In this document: piece by piece, positions 34,260 to 42,478 of the stretch
How positions within the stretch are numbered: position 1 is the first letter of the stretch
Layout of the letters: every line of letters starts with the position of its first letter
DNA from: Alcaligenes faecalis
GTDB taxonomy: Bacteria > Pseudomonadota > Gammaproteobacteria > Burkholderiales > Burkholderiaceae_B
NCBI RefSeq assembly: GCF_002443155.1
Contig: NZ_CP023667.1
Location: 62,001-126,000 of the forward strand
DNA: 64,000 nucleotides
Direction: 5' to 3'
Notes under the pieces: model-generated
The model's input: only the letters and a program-made list of their open reading frames with translations
What the model was told of the DNA's origin: nothing
The model's database searches: none
Program-made: the position numbers and the translations under genes

Positions 34260-35516
34260 TCAGTTCCTCTGGTCTAACATGACAACGGTCTGATACAGAA
34301 CCCGCGTACCGTCCAGAAGCTGCTCGGAAGTAATGGATTCTTCGGGGCAATGGCTGCGACCATTCAGGCAAGGAATGAAGATCATGCCCATGGGGCCGCT
34401 GGGTGCCATGTAAACCGCATCATGACCGGCGCCGCTTGGCATCACCATGCTCGGGTATCCCAAAGCGCTGGCAGCCTGCTCGATGATGCTCATCACCTCG
34501 GGCGTGCAGTCCGTGGGCTTGGCCAGGCTGACTTGCGCCGCCTCCAGACCCAGGCCCATGGCCTCGATTTCCGGGCGCAGCTGGGCCAGCAGTTCCTCGG
34601 TGAAGTTCTGCATCAGCTCCTGACGGTCGCTGCGTACCTCTACCATCATCTCCACCCGTCCGGGTACAGCATTGGACGCGTTGGGCGTCAGGTTCAGGTT
34701 GCCAATGGTGGCGACCAGATAGTCTGGTCCCCCCAGTGCACGGCGGGCCTTGCGGTCCACTTCACTGATGATCAGGCTGGCACCGACCAGGGCATCACGG
34801 CGTATGTCCATGGGTGTGGTGCCTGCATGGTCCGGGCGACCCGTGATGATGATGCGGTGGCGGCAAATACCCACAATATTGCTGACCACGCCGATAGGCA
34901 GATCGCGTGATTCCAGTACCGGCCCTTGTTCGATATGCAACTCGACAAAGGCGGCGGTATCACCGGGCGCACGACGGGCCTGGGCCAGCTCCTGGGGGCG
35001 GCCGCCGATGCGGGCAATGCCTTGCGCCAACGTTTCGCCCTGTGGATTGCGTTCGGCCAGCATGGCGTCTGACAGGACCCCGCCCATGGCACGGCTGCCT
35101 ACGCAGGACACGCCATAGTCGCTAGGTTCCTCAGACAGAAAATCTACTACTTCAAAAGGATGGTCCAGCTGGATGTTCTGCTCGTTCAGGCAACGGGCCA
35201 CTTCCAGCCCGGCCAGCACGCCGATGATGCCGTCGTAGCGTCCGCCATACATCACGGTGTCGCAGTGCGAGCCGGTGGTAATCGGTGCCAGGCCGGGCTT
35301 GCGCCCTTCGCGGCGACCGATCAGATTGCCTGCGGCGTCCATGCGTACGGTCAGGCCCGCTTCCTCGAACTGTTGCAGCAACCACTGACGCGATTGCAGA
35401 AACAGATCGGAGAAGGCGCGGCGTGTCCAGGGCTGGTCGGGCAGCGTGAACGCGGCCAGCTCCTGGGTGCTGCGCCACAGGCGCTCCTGATTCAACAAGG
35501 GCATGGCCAGACTCAT
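34260..35516 (-). CDS. N-carbamoyl-L-amino-acid hydrolase/allantoate amidohydrolase-type M20 enzyme
   Basis: A 418-residue Zn-dependent amidohydrolase of the HyuC/AllC group. The metal ligands lie in GSHCDTVMYGGRYDG near residue 81, SEEPSDYGVSCVGS near 129 and ELHIEQGPVLE near 190; the dimerisation-domain motif GRPDHAGTTPMDIRRDAL and the C-terminal PSGAGHDAVYMA are intact. It hydrolyses an N-carbamoyl amino acid to the amino acid, CO2 and ammonia. It overlaps the hydantoinase gene by 4 bases, as in classical hydantoin utilisation loci; allantoate or beta-ureidopropionate are alternative substrates. Confidence 0.88.
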   Translation of the reverse strand: MSLAMPLLNQERLWRSTQELAAFTLPDQPWTRRAFSDLFLQSRQWLLQQFEEAGLTVRMDAAGNLIGRREGRKPGLAPITTGSHCDTVMYGGRYDGIIGVLAGLEVARCLNEQNIQLDHPFEVVDFLSEEPSDYGVSCVGSRAMGGVLSDAMLAERNPQGETLAQGIARIGGRPQELAQARRAPGDTAAFVELHIEQGPVLESRDLPIGVVSNIVGICRHRIIITGRPDHAGTTPMDIRRDALVGASLIISEVDRKARRALGGPDYLVATIGNLNLTPNASNAVPGRVEMMVEVRSDRQELMQNFTEELLAQLRPEIEAMGLGLEAAQVSLAKPTDCTPEVMSIIEQAASALGYPSMVMPSGAGHDAVYMAPSGPMGMIFIPCLNGRSHCPEESITSEQLLDGTRVLYQTVVMLDQRN

Positions 35517-36880
35517 GACAGTTCGCCTGCTTTGTGCGGACGGATGAACTGACCGTCGCCCGCCGCGTTACGCACGGTTTTGCCGTCCCAGGCCAGTTGG
35601 CCGCGCACATAGGTGGCTTCCACACGTACCTGGAATTCACGGTCCTCGAAGGAGCTCCAGGTCACGGCGGACAGGCTGGTGGACGGGTCAAAGCGGTAGG
35701 TTTCGGGTTTGACGATCACGATGTCGGCATCTGCACCTACATTCAGCGAACCCTTGCGGTGTTCCAGCAGGAAGTGTTGGGCAGGGCCCCAGCACAGTTG
35801 CTTGACGACCATGGTGGGGGAAATGCCGTGCTCGGCGCAGCCTGTCCAGAAGGCGGGCAGCAGCGTTTCCAGTCCAGGACCACCGGAGGAGTTCTGGAAC
35901 ACATTGTCAAACTGCTTGCGCTCCAGGCCCCAGCTGACGTGGTCGGAGGACACGAAGGTACATTCGTCGTTGGCGATGTGGGTCCAGAGCAGATCCATTT
36001 CCGCCTTGGGGCGAATGGGTGGGTAGTGCTTGGTCTTGGCACCGAAACGGCGGGTGTGCTCTTCGTGGTTCAGCATCAGGTACTGCACGCAGGTTTCAAT
36101 CGAGGCCTTGTGGCCTGCCTGACGGTACATATTGCAGATTTCAAAACCGCGCGACAGGGACACGTGCACGGCGTGGGCACGGGCGCCGGTCTGGGCACCG
36201 ATCTCATAAATGGCGCTGGTGGCCAGGTTTTCGATCAAGGGGGTATGGGCGCGCAAGAATGCGTCCCAGCCCGTGTCACCGGCTTCGACCATGCGCTTGA
36301 TGTTCTTGCGTGTCAGTTCCTGATCCTGGTTGTGCACACCGCAGGCCAAGCCGGAGGGGGCGATCAGGCGGAAGGCTTCCATCAGAATGTCTTCTTCCAC
36401 GCGCGGGAAACGGTTGGGGCTGGCTTCAAAGGTAGAGAATTTGAAACCGCAAACGCCGCCTTCAATCAGGCCAGCCGCGGCTTCCAGACCATGCTGATCG
36501 TTCAAAGTGCCGTAGCAGGCCACGTCCACGTGGCAATCGCTTTCAATGCGAGCAATCTTGTCTTCCAGCTGCGGGCGGGAAGCAACAGGTTCGGGATCGT
36601 CGTAAGGCATTTCCACCATGGTGGTCACGCCACCGGCGGCGGCCGCACGCGAGGCCCAGCCCAGACCTTCCTGATTGGCCTGGCTGCCGGAGTGCACCTG
36701 ACCGTCCAGCACGCCGGGCATTACCCACATGCCACGTGCATCCACATGCTCACGGGCCGAAGGAGCCGCGCCAACGCCACGGGCCGCTACTCGGCCTTCA
36801 CGCACGGCCAACCAGCCGTCAGTGATGATGCGGTCGCGCTCAACAATATTTCCTCGTACTACCAGATCGAAGTCGCTCAT
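35513..36880 (-). CDS. Hydantoinase/allantoinase-like cyclic amidohydrolase with altered metal motif
   Basis: A 455-residue TIM-barrel amidohydrolase of the dihydropyrimidinase/allantoinase group. The expected D-x-H-x-H is DGQVH (Asp59, Gln61, His63), so the first metal-binding His is Gln. The other ligands are present: the carboxylated-Lys position Lys147 in GFKFST, His183 in GVHNQD, His239 in HAVHVS and Asp313 in SSDHVSW. It would open a hydantoin- or dihydropyrimidine-like ring to an N-carbamoyl acid for the next enzyme. It is the first gene of its operon, with a LysR-site-like sequence about 91 bases upstream. I recall a Burkholderiales clade with the same Gln but cannot verify it here. 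Confidence 0.86.
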   Translation of the reverse strand: MSDFDLVVRGNIVERDRIITDGWLAVREGRVAARGVGAAPSAREHVDARGMWVMPGVLDGQVHSGSQANQEGLGWASRAAAAGGVTTMVEMPYDDPEPVASRPQLEDKIARIESDCHVDVACYGTLNDQHGLEAAAGLIEGGVCGFKFSTFEASPNRFPRVEEDILMEAFRLIAPSGLACGVHNQDQELTRKNIKRMVEAGDTGWDAFLRAHTPLIENLATSAIYEIGAQTGARAHAVHVSLSRGFEICNMYRQAGHKASIETCVQYLMLNHEEHTRRFGAKTKHYPPIRPKAEMDLLWTHIANDECTFVSSDHVSWGLERKQFDNVFQNSSGGPGLETLLPAFWTGCAEHGISPTMVVKQLCWGPAQHFLLEHRKGSLNVGADADIVIVKPETYRFDPSTSLSAVTWSSFEDREFQVRVEATYVRGQLAWDGKTVRNAAGDGQFIRPHKAGELS

Positions 36881-36970
36881 TATCTTCCTCCTTGGATGGC
36901 TCGGACCCGCGCATGTCGCGTGTCCGTAATCGTGTTCGTTTCCATGATTGAAGCAAATCCAGTCATGAAT

Positions 36971-37012
36971 GTCGTATGCCTATTTATCGGTAAAACATAA
37001 CGTCATGTTAAG
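36971..37012 (-). promoter_or_regulatory. LysR-site-like element, copy 1 (before the hydantoinase operon)
   Basis: Forty-two bases beginning GTCGTATGCC and containing AAAACATAACGTC match, without gaps and in 30 of 42 positions, the sequence at 41281-41322. It contains TATG and CATA half-sites. Its near edge is 91 bases from the hydantoinase start, compared with 107 bases for the other copy and the importer operon. Confidence 0.6.
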
Positions 37013-38511
37013 TTTTGTTTGGGGTGCGCCCAGCGCTGCACGTGATAGCGGTCGTGGCCCAGGCACAGGCAGAACGAACCTACGGCTTTGGCCAGTTTTT
37101 CTGTGATGTGGCGCTTGTCGTAGGTATTGCGTGTGATGCGTTCCTGGGCCTGCTCCACTTGCTGACGCAGGCGCGGCATATTCACTTGCGTTAACTGTCG
37201 GTCGCACACGGCAAACTGGCCGTCGACCATGACATGGCGTAGCGCCAGACCGTCTTCCAGGTGTACTAGCTGGTTGACCGTGTTGTTATGCGGAATCCAG
37301 TTGATATGGGCCAGATCCAGAAACACGATGTCGGCCTTGCGACCCGGTTCCAGACGTCCCAGTTGTTCGCCCATGCCCAGGCAGCGGGCGCTGCCTTCGG
37401 TGGCCGCGTACAGCGCTTGTTCGGTGGTGACCCAGCGTTCGGTATCGGGGCCGCGAACCTTGGACGAGAAGGAGGCCAGACGCATGGCTTCGTACATGTT
37501 CTGGTTATCGCCACTGTTCGAGCCGTCCGTGCCCAGGCCCACGGTAATGCCGCGCTCCAGCATGGAGTTCACATCGGCAATCCCATTACCTAAACGCATA
37601 TTGCTGCCGGGGTTGTGGGCCACCATGGCTCCGCGCACCGCCAGAATGTCCAGGTCGCGCTCGTCCAGCCAGATGGCGTGCGCCAGGGTGAAACGGGGCG
37701 AGATCAGGCCCAGCTTGTCCAGATGCTGAACAATGGTGGTGCCATAACGTTTCATGCCGGTCAGGGCTTGCACATAGGACTCGCCAACGTGGCTGTGCAG
37801 GCCGATATTGCGCTCCGCACTGATTTCACCGCAGGTTTGCAGGAACTCGTCCGAACACAACATGGGAATGGTCGGGGCCAGTGCCACGCGAATGCGCTCG
37901 GGGTTGCGCTGCTGGTCCAGAAAGTCCGTCAGACCCGATAGCGTGGCCCGGAAGGATTGTGGTGCCAGTTGCGCTACAAACTTCTGCAGTTCTTCCGGCA
38001 GGGCATCGATCAGGCCGGGGACGGATTGGTAAAAGGACAGGTCCGCCATCATGGGGGCGACCGTGGCTCGCATACCGGCATCCACATAGGCCTGGGCGAC
38101 GGCATTCATGCCTTCTGCCGTGGGCACGGGGACTTCAGAGTACAGGTCGTAGCTGGCGGTACAGCCTTTCAGCAGCATTTCTGCCGCGTTCAGCTGAGTG
38201 CTCAGGTACTTGTCTTCCAGATGGCGGTCGCCATTGATCCAGGGGCCCGCCGTCAGTAACAGTTCCAGCGACCAGCGATCCCCCATGGCCTTGGCATAGG
38301 TGCCGTGGCCGTGGGTATGCGCATTGATCAGGCCGGGATGCAGCAATTGGTCATCCGCTTGCACTACTGTGGCATCAGCAGGTGCGGGCAGGCCGGGCGG
38401 GCCCATGGTTTCGATCTCGCCATTCTTGATCAGAATGTCCAAAAGCTCGGCTTTGGCGTGAGCGTGGGCCAGCACCAGGCCCCCGCGGATGACGGTATAA
38501 GGTGATGTCAT
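37003..38511 (-). CDS. Amidohydrolase/deaminase family protein (TrzA/AtzB/SAH deaminase-like)
   Basis: A 502-residue metal-dependent hydrolase. The first metal motif is NAHTHGHGTYAKA near residue 77, then GLHSHVGES near 244, LAHAIWLDERD near 283 and LGTDGSNSGDNQNMYEA near 337, giving the usual His, His, His and Asp ligands of the aminohydrolase subgroup. These enzymes deaminate or dechlorinate N-heterocycles such as guanine, cytosine, triazines or 5'-deoxyadenosine derivatives. It lies in the importer operon, 2 bases after the permease stop, so its substrate is probably the imported heterocycle. ATG at 38511 chosen; an in-frame ATG at 38541 overlaps the permease gene. Confidence 0.85.
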   Translation of the reverse strand: MTSPYTVIRGGLVLAHAHAKAELLDILIKNGEIETMGPPGLPAPADATVVQADDQLLHPGLINAHTHGHGTYAKAMGDRWSLELLLTAGPWINGDRHLEDKYLSTQLNAAEMLLKGCTASYDLYSEVPVPTAEGMNAVAQAYVDAGMRATVAPMMADLSFYQSVPGLIDALPEELQKFVAQLAPQSFRATLSGLTDFLDQQRNPERIRVALAPTIPMLCSDEFLQTCGEISAERNIGLHSHVGESYVQALTGMKRYGTTIVQHLDKLGLISPRFTLAHAIWLDERDLDILAVRGAMVAHNPGSNMRLGNGIADVNSMLERGITVGLGTDGSNSGDNQNMYEAMRLASFSSKVRGPDTERWVTTEQALYAATEGSARCLGMGEQLGRLEPGRKADIVFLDLAHINWIPHNNTVNQLVHLEDGLALRHVMVDGQFAVCDRQLTQVNMPRLRQQVEQAQERITRNTYDKRHITEKLAKAVGSFCLCLGHDRYHVQRWAHPKQNLT

Positions 38512-38513
38512 GA

Positions 38514-39332
38514 TCAGCTCCGATTGTCCTTGATCGCCCAAGGGAACAGGATGCGTTCGGCGGCAGAGATCACCTGGAAGAACACAATGCCTAGCACCGA
38601 CAAGATCGCCATGGCGCCAAAGGCAACCGGTGTCTTGAAGAAGGCCGTAGAGGTGGTGATCAAGTAGCCCAGACCTTGGTCGGCCGCCACAAACTCACCG
38701 ACCACCGCGCCGACCACGGACAAGGTGATAGCCACTTTCAGGCCCGAGAAAATAAAGGGCACGGCAAAGGGCAGGCGGATACGGAAGAACTCTTGCAAAC
38801 GGGTGGCACGGCAGGCGCGGACCAGCTCGATCAACTCGGGTGGAGCAGCCAGAAGGCCAGCGGTCATGGAGATGACCAGCGGGAAAAACGCGACCAGAAA
38901 GGTGACGACGACGCGTGGCAGCTCGGTAGGTCCAAAGATAATGACAAGAATCGGAGCCAGGGCCACCTTGGGAATGGACTGAGTCAGAATCAGCAGCGGG
39001 TAGATGGCCTGCTCGAAAAAGCGCGAGTAGGTAATCAGCACGGCCAGCGGAAAGCTGATCACGATGGACAGCAAAAAGCCCAGCATGATGGTGCGCGTGG
39101 ACACCAGCGTGTGCATCAGCATGGCCTCTTTCATTTGCATGGAATCGGCCCAGATGCGCGAGGGGGCGGGCACCAGGTATTCAGGAATATCAAACAGGCG
39201 GCTGGCCAGTTCCCACAGAATGACCACGGCAATCAGGGTGATGGCCGGGATGGTAATTTCATTGAAATCGCGCAGGCGCAATCGTCGCTTGCGCACGGGC
39301 GCGGCGGCCAGGGTTTGAGTTTGCTCGCTCAT
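38514..39332 (-). CDS. ABC transporter permease, SsuC/TauC/RibX-like
   Basis: A 272-residue inner-membrane permease with about six hydrophobic segments. The EAA-type loop is ELVRACRATRLQEFFRIRLPFAVPFIFSGLKVAITLSVVGAVVGEFVAADQGLGYLI at about residues 173-229, closely resembling permeases of pyrimidine-precursor and thiamine-precursor importers. ATG (39332) starts on the ATPase stop codon (TGATG); a TTG one codon upstream is possible. It works with the ATPase and NMT1/THI5-like binding protein encoded just before it. Confidence 0.9.
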   Translation of the reverse strand: MSEQTQTLAAAPVRKRRLRLRDFNEITIPAITLIAVVILWELASRLFDIPEYLVPAPSRIWADSMQMKEAMLMHTLVSTRTIMLGFLLSIVISFPLAVLITYSRFFEQAIYPLLILTQSIPKVALAPILVIIFGPTELPRVVVTFLVAFFPLVISMTAGLLAAPPELIELVRACRATRLQEFFRIRLPFAVPFIFSGLKVAITLSVVGAVVGEFVAADQGLGYLITTSTAFFKTPVAFGAMAILSVLGIVFFQVISAAERILFPWAIKDNRS

Positions 39333-40093
39333 CAAGCCACCTCGTGTTGGAAAATAAGTTCACGGACGGCGGCGGCACAGCGCGTAAATTCCGGCGTGCC
39401 CACCAGAGAAAAGTCGCGTTCGCGGGGCAGGTTTACATCCAGAGTTTCGGTAATCTGGCCGGGACGCGGCGACATCACCACAATGCGGTGACCCAGCATG
39501 ACGGCTTCGGAAATCGAGTGCGTCACAAACACAATGGTTTTGGGGTCTTCGTACCAAAGGCGCAGCAGTTCCAGCGTCATGGTTTCGCGGGTCAGCGCGT
39601 CCAGGGCGCCGAACGGCTCATCCATCAGCACCACTTTGGGGTTGTGAACCAGTGCGCGGCAAATGGCCACGCGTTGCTGCATGCCACCGGATAATTGCTT
39701 GGGGTGGTGGTGCAGGAAATTGCCCAGACCGGCGGTGGTCAGCAGACGCGTGGCGCGGCTGCGGGCCTGATCGTCCAGACGACCCATGATGCTGGATGGC
39801 AAGAGGGTGTTGTCCAGAATATTGGCCCAGGGCACCAGGGTCGGGGCCTGGAACACAATGCCGGTGTCTTGGCGAGGGTGGGCAACGATTTCATCATCAA
39901 TGCTGACGGTGCCGTTTGTGGGCATCAGCAAGCCTGCAATCAGGCGCAGCAGGGTGGATTTCCCACAGCCCGACGCGCCGACGATGGCAATGATTTCGTT
40001 GTCCTGAATGTCCAGATTGATTTGTTTCAGTGCCTGAGTCTCACGCTCGGTATTGCGACCGTAGATCAGGTTCACGTCTTGAATGCGTATCAC
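39332..40093 (-). CDS. ABC transporter ATPase, SsuB/TauB/ThiZ-like
   Basis: A 253-residue ATPase: Walker A GASGCGKST near residue 38, Q-loop VFQAPTLVPWANIL, signature LSGGMQQRVAICRALVHNP, Walker B VVLMDEPFGALDALTR and switch region VFVTHSISEAVMLGHRIVVM. All match the nitrate/sulfonate/thiamine-precursor class. Second gene of the importer operon, 67 bases after the binding protein. Confidence 0.92.
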   Translation of the reverse strand: MIRIQDVNLIYGRNTERETQALKQINLDIQDNEIIAIVGASGCGKSTLLRLIAGLLMPTNGTVSIDDEIVAHPRQDTGIVFQAPTLVPWANILDNTLLPSSIMGRLDDQARSRATRLLTTAGLGNFLHHHPKQLSGGMQQRVAICRALVHNPKVVLMDEPFGALDALTRETMTLELLRLWYEDPKTIVFVTHSISEAVMLGHRIVVMSPRPGQITETLDVNLPRERDFSLVGTPEFTRCAAAVRELIFQHEVA

Positions 40094-40160
40094 AATGCGC
40101 TCCTAGCCGCGCGCTGACCCGCCTGGGCCAAGCCAGTGCGCGCGCAAAAATCAACTCAAC

Positions 40161-41174
40161 TTAGGGCTTGGCTGTGCCGTTGGCCTTGACGATGAACTGG
40201 GTGTCGTAGGCTTGGTGATAGTCCCAGGCAGGGTCCAGGCTCTGCGCTTCTGCAACCGCCTCGTAGGTGGTTTTCATGCGGCCTTCTTCCAGGCTGCCCA
40301 CCCCATGCTCGGCGCTGAAATCGGTGTAGATGTAGCCCAGCACCGCGTTCAGGTTGCCCATGCAGTCATCCAGATCGATTTCCGGATTGGCCTTGACGTG
40401 GGCCTGGCAAGCCGTGTCCGGGTCCTTGCGGGCGGCGTCCCAGGCTTCGATGGTGGCGTTCAGAAAGTTCTGCACCATCTGTGGGCGTTCGGCCAGCGTC
40501 TTGTCCGTGGTGAAAACGGACAGGGCGTAGATGTTGAAACCCTGATCGCTAAAGGGCAGCACCACGATTTCCTTGCCAAAACGCTTGGCCTGCTTGTTCT
40601 GGTAGTAGTAGTTGGTGGCCAGGAAAGGAGCGGCGTCCACTTTGCCGTTGATCAGCAAGGGAGCCATGGAGGAACCGTCTACCGTCACCCACTGAATCTT
40701 GTCGGGATCGGTATTGGCTTTGCGTGCCACCATGGGGAAGTAAAGCTTGTGGCTGTTACCGGGCGAGACGGCAATTTTCTTGCCCTCCAGGCCGGAGAAG
40801 TTGGTGATACCCGAGTCCTTGAGCACAAACAGGGAATGGGCCGAGTGCGAGAAGGTGGACGCAATGGCCTTGATGGGAGTCTGGCTGTTCTGGCGCGAGG
40901 TCAGAATGGCGGAAATGTCGGCCAGACCAATATCGGCGGCGCCACCGGCTACCTTCAGAACGGTGTCGCCCGAACCTGTGCCGCGGGTGATCTTCAGGTC
41001 TATGCCGTGTTTCTCGTAAATCCCGTGGGCAATGCCCGAGTAATACGGGGCATAGTCGCCGGTGGGAATGAAGTCCAGCATCAGGTGAACGTTGTCAGCG
41101 GCGTGGGCGGTGGGCGCAGCGGCGGCCAGTCCCAAGCCCAGCACCGCAAGGGTGCGTGCAAGCAGGGTTTGCAT
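40161..41174 (-). CDS. NMT1/THI5-like periplasmic substrate-binding protein
   Basis: A 337-residue binding protein. The signal peptide is about 25 residues (MQTLLARTLAVLGLGLAAAA, cleaved near AHAAD), followed by LMLDFIPTGDYAPYYSGIAHGIYEKHGIDLKI, the characteristic N-terminus of the NMT1/THI5 family that binds pyrimidine or thiamine precursors and related heterocycles. KVAGGAADIGLADISAI follows. First gene of the importer/amidohydrolase operon. I looked for a thiamine riboswitch in its leader and found none. A 42-base sequence shared with the hydantoinase operon lies upstream. Confidence 0.88.
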   Translation of the reverse strand: MQTLLARTLAVLGLGLAAAAPTAHAADNVHLMLDFIPTGDYAPYYSGIAHGIYEKHGIDLKITRGTGSGDTVLKVAGGAADIGLADISAILTSRQNSQTPIKAIASTFSHSAHSLFVLKDSGITNFSGLEGKKIAVSPGNSHKLYFPMVARKANTDPDKIQWVTVDGSSMAPLLINGKVDAAPFLATNYYYQNKQAKRFGKEIVVLPFSDQGFNIYALSVFTTDKTLAERPQMVQNFLNATIEAWDAARKDPDTACQAHVKANPEIDLDDCMGNLNAVLGYIYTDFSAEHGVGSLEEGRMKTTYEAVAEAQSLDPAWDYHQAYDTQFIVKANGTAKP

Positions 41175-41259
41175 GATTTTGTCTCCGTGTCGTAGTTATG
41201 AAGCCGCTCTTTGGGCCCGTTGCGATCAGAGCGCAGCGAGATGGCAGCTTGAAAAAATT

Positions 41260-41322
41260 GAAACATAGGCAAATCAAAATGTCTTATGCTTATTTGTGCT
41301 CGAAACATAAGGCTACGTTAAG
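41260..41322. promoter_or_regulatory. LysR-site-like element, copy 2 (between importer operon and lysR)
   Basis: Contains the 42-base match (41281-41322) to 36971-37012, with TTATG (41284-41288) and CATAA (41306-41310) as an inverted repeat 17 bases apart. A further GAAACATAGGC at 41260-41270 repeats GAAACATAAGGC at 41302-41313. It lies between the divergent binding-protein gene and the lysR gene, where LysR proteins normally bind. Confidence 0.6.
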
Positions 41323-41324
41323 GG

Positions 41325-42233
41325 ATGCTGCTCAATCTTCGTCAAATCGAGGTTTTTCGCGCGATCATGCTGACCGGTTCCATCAGCAAGGCGGCGCAGT
41401 TGCTGAACGTGTCGCAACCGGCCATCAGCCGCCTGCTTTCCTATACGGAATCGCGCATTGGTCTGGTGCTGTTCGAGCGCATCAAGGGGCGTCTGTACCC
41501 CACGCCGGAGGCGCGTCGGCTCTATCAGGAAGTGGAGCAAGTCCATAACAGTGTGCAGCGGGTTAACGAGGTGGCGACCGACCTGATCGAAAAGCGCCAC
41601 GGCAGCTTGCACATTGCCGTCAGCCCCAGTTTGGGACAGACCTTGATCCCCATGGCGGTGACGCGTTTTCGCCAGGCCTTTCCGGATGTGAAGGTGTACG
41701 TACGCACGCTGATCTCCAGTGATCTGGTGCAGGCTTTGGTCACGCAACAGGCGGAAGTGGGTGTCGCGATTGTGCCGCTGACGCATCCCAGCCTGCATGC
41801 CCAGTCCATTTACGAAAACCATCTGGTGGCGGTCTTGCCAGCCAGTCATCCTCTGGCCGACAAGCAGGAGCTGGACGCCAGCGATCTGGAAGGGCTGGAC
41901 CTGATTGGTTATGGCAATGACACCCCTTATGGCCAGATGGTGCAGCAGTTATTTGGTAACCGTCCTGGCGTGCCGCAACTGGCGGTGGAAGTGCGTTTGA
42001 CGCACATTGCCTGTGCCATGGTGCAGGCCGGAGCCGGGATTGCGATTGTGGACGAACTGGCTGTGGCCGGCCGGGTCTGGCCGGATGTAGTGGTACGCCC
42101 CATCAATCCCCGCACCACCATGCCCTTGCACATGCTGCATTCCAATGTGGTGCCGGTATCGCAGTTGGCACACGACTTCATGGAAGTAGTGATTTCCACG
42201 GCCTCCCGAGGCATGCGGGCAGGCTGGGCCTGA
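41325..42233 (+). CDS. LysR-family regulator, probable controller of the hydantoinase and importer operons
   Basis: A 302-residue LysR protein. The winged helix is LRQIEVFRAIMLTGSISKAAQLLNVSQPAISRLLSYTESRIGLVLFERIKGRLYPTPEARRLY. The ligand domain begins LHIAVSPSLGQTLIPMAVTRF and resembles regulators of amino acid catabolism. It is divergent from the importer operon, and sequences overlapping its own promoter recur upstream of the hydantoinase operon, so it probably senses the imported compound and controls both. It may also affect the plus-strand amino-acid importer that follows. ATG at 41325 is 3 bases from the end of the shared element. Confidence 0.9.
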   Translation: MLLNLRQIEVFRAIMLTGSISKAAQLLNVSQPAISRLLSYTESRIGLVLFERIKGRLYPTPEARRLYQEVEQVHNSVQRVNEVATDLIEKRHGSLHIAVSPSLGQTLIPMAVTRFRQAFPDVKVYVRTLISSDLVQALVTQQAEVGVAIVPLTHPSLHAQSIYENHLVAVLPASHPLADKQELDASDLEGLDLIGYGNDTPYGQMVQQLFGNRPGVPQLAVEVRLTHIACAMVQAGAGIAIVDELAVAGRVWPDVVVRPINPRTTMPLHMLHSNVVPVSQLAHDFMEVVISTASRGMRAGWA

Positions 42234-42251
42234 GTGACTCACCAATACCGC

Positions 42252-42314
42252 CTCCCGCGCTGCGCCTTCGCTTGACTGCCTTTTCAAAGGGGGGACTTAC
42301 CCTTAGGGCGGACC
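42252..42314 (-). repeat. REP-like dispersed repeat, copy R2
   Basis: Read on the minus strand it starts GGTCCGCCCTAAG and ends CAGCGCGGGAG. It is exactly 63 bases like copy R1 (8301-8363) and 44 of 63 positions agree, with GAAGGCGCAGCG fully conserved. It follows the lysR stop by 18 bases. Confidence 0.7.
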
Positions 42315-42478
42315 GGCGGAAAAACAGGCTGTGTTCGTGGAGTCCGCCGTGTACAGGGGACACGGAAATTCGCTTAACGCTGTGTTATGAAGAGTTAATA
42401 AAAAAGCATATGACATCAAGGTTTTGCCACCCCTAGAATTAAAGCACTACAAACAGAAAATGATGGCAAGGAGACCTT

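Noticed and set aside
35534-37000. 488-codon open frame on the plus strand over the hydantoinase gene
   Set aside because: Antisense shadow; the minus-strand protein has the amidohydrolase ligands and overlaps the carbamoylase gene in the usual 4-base manner.
41175-41280. Thiamine riboswitch before the NMT1/THI5-like binding-protein gene
   Set aside because: The conserved CTGAGA-type core is absent and the space is occupied by LysR-site-like sequences.
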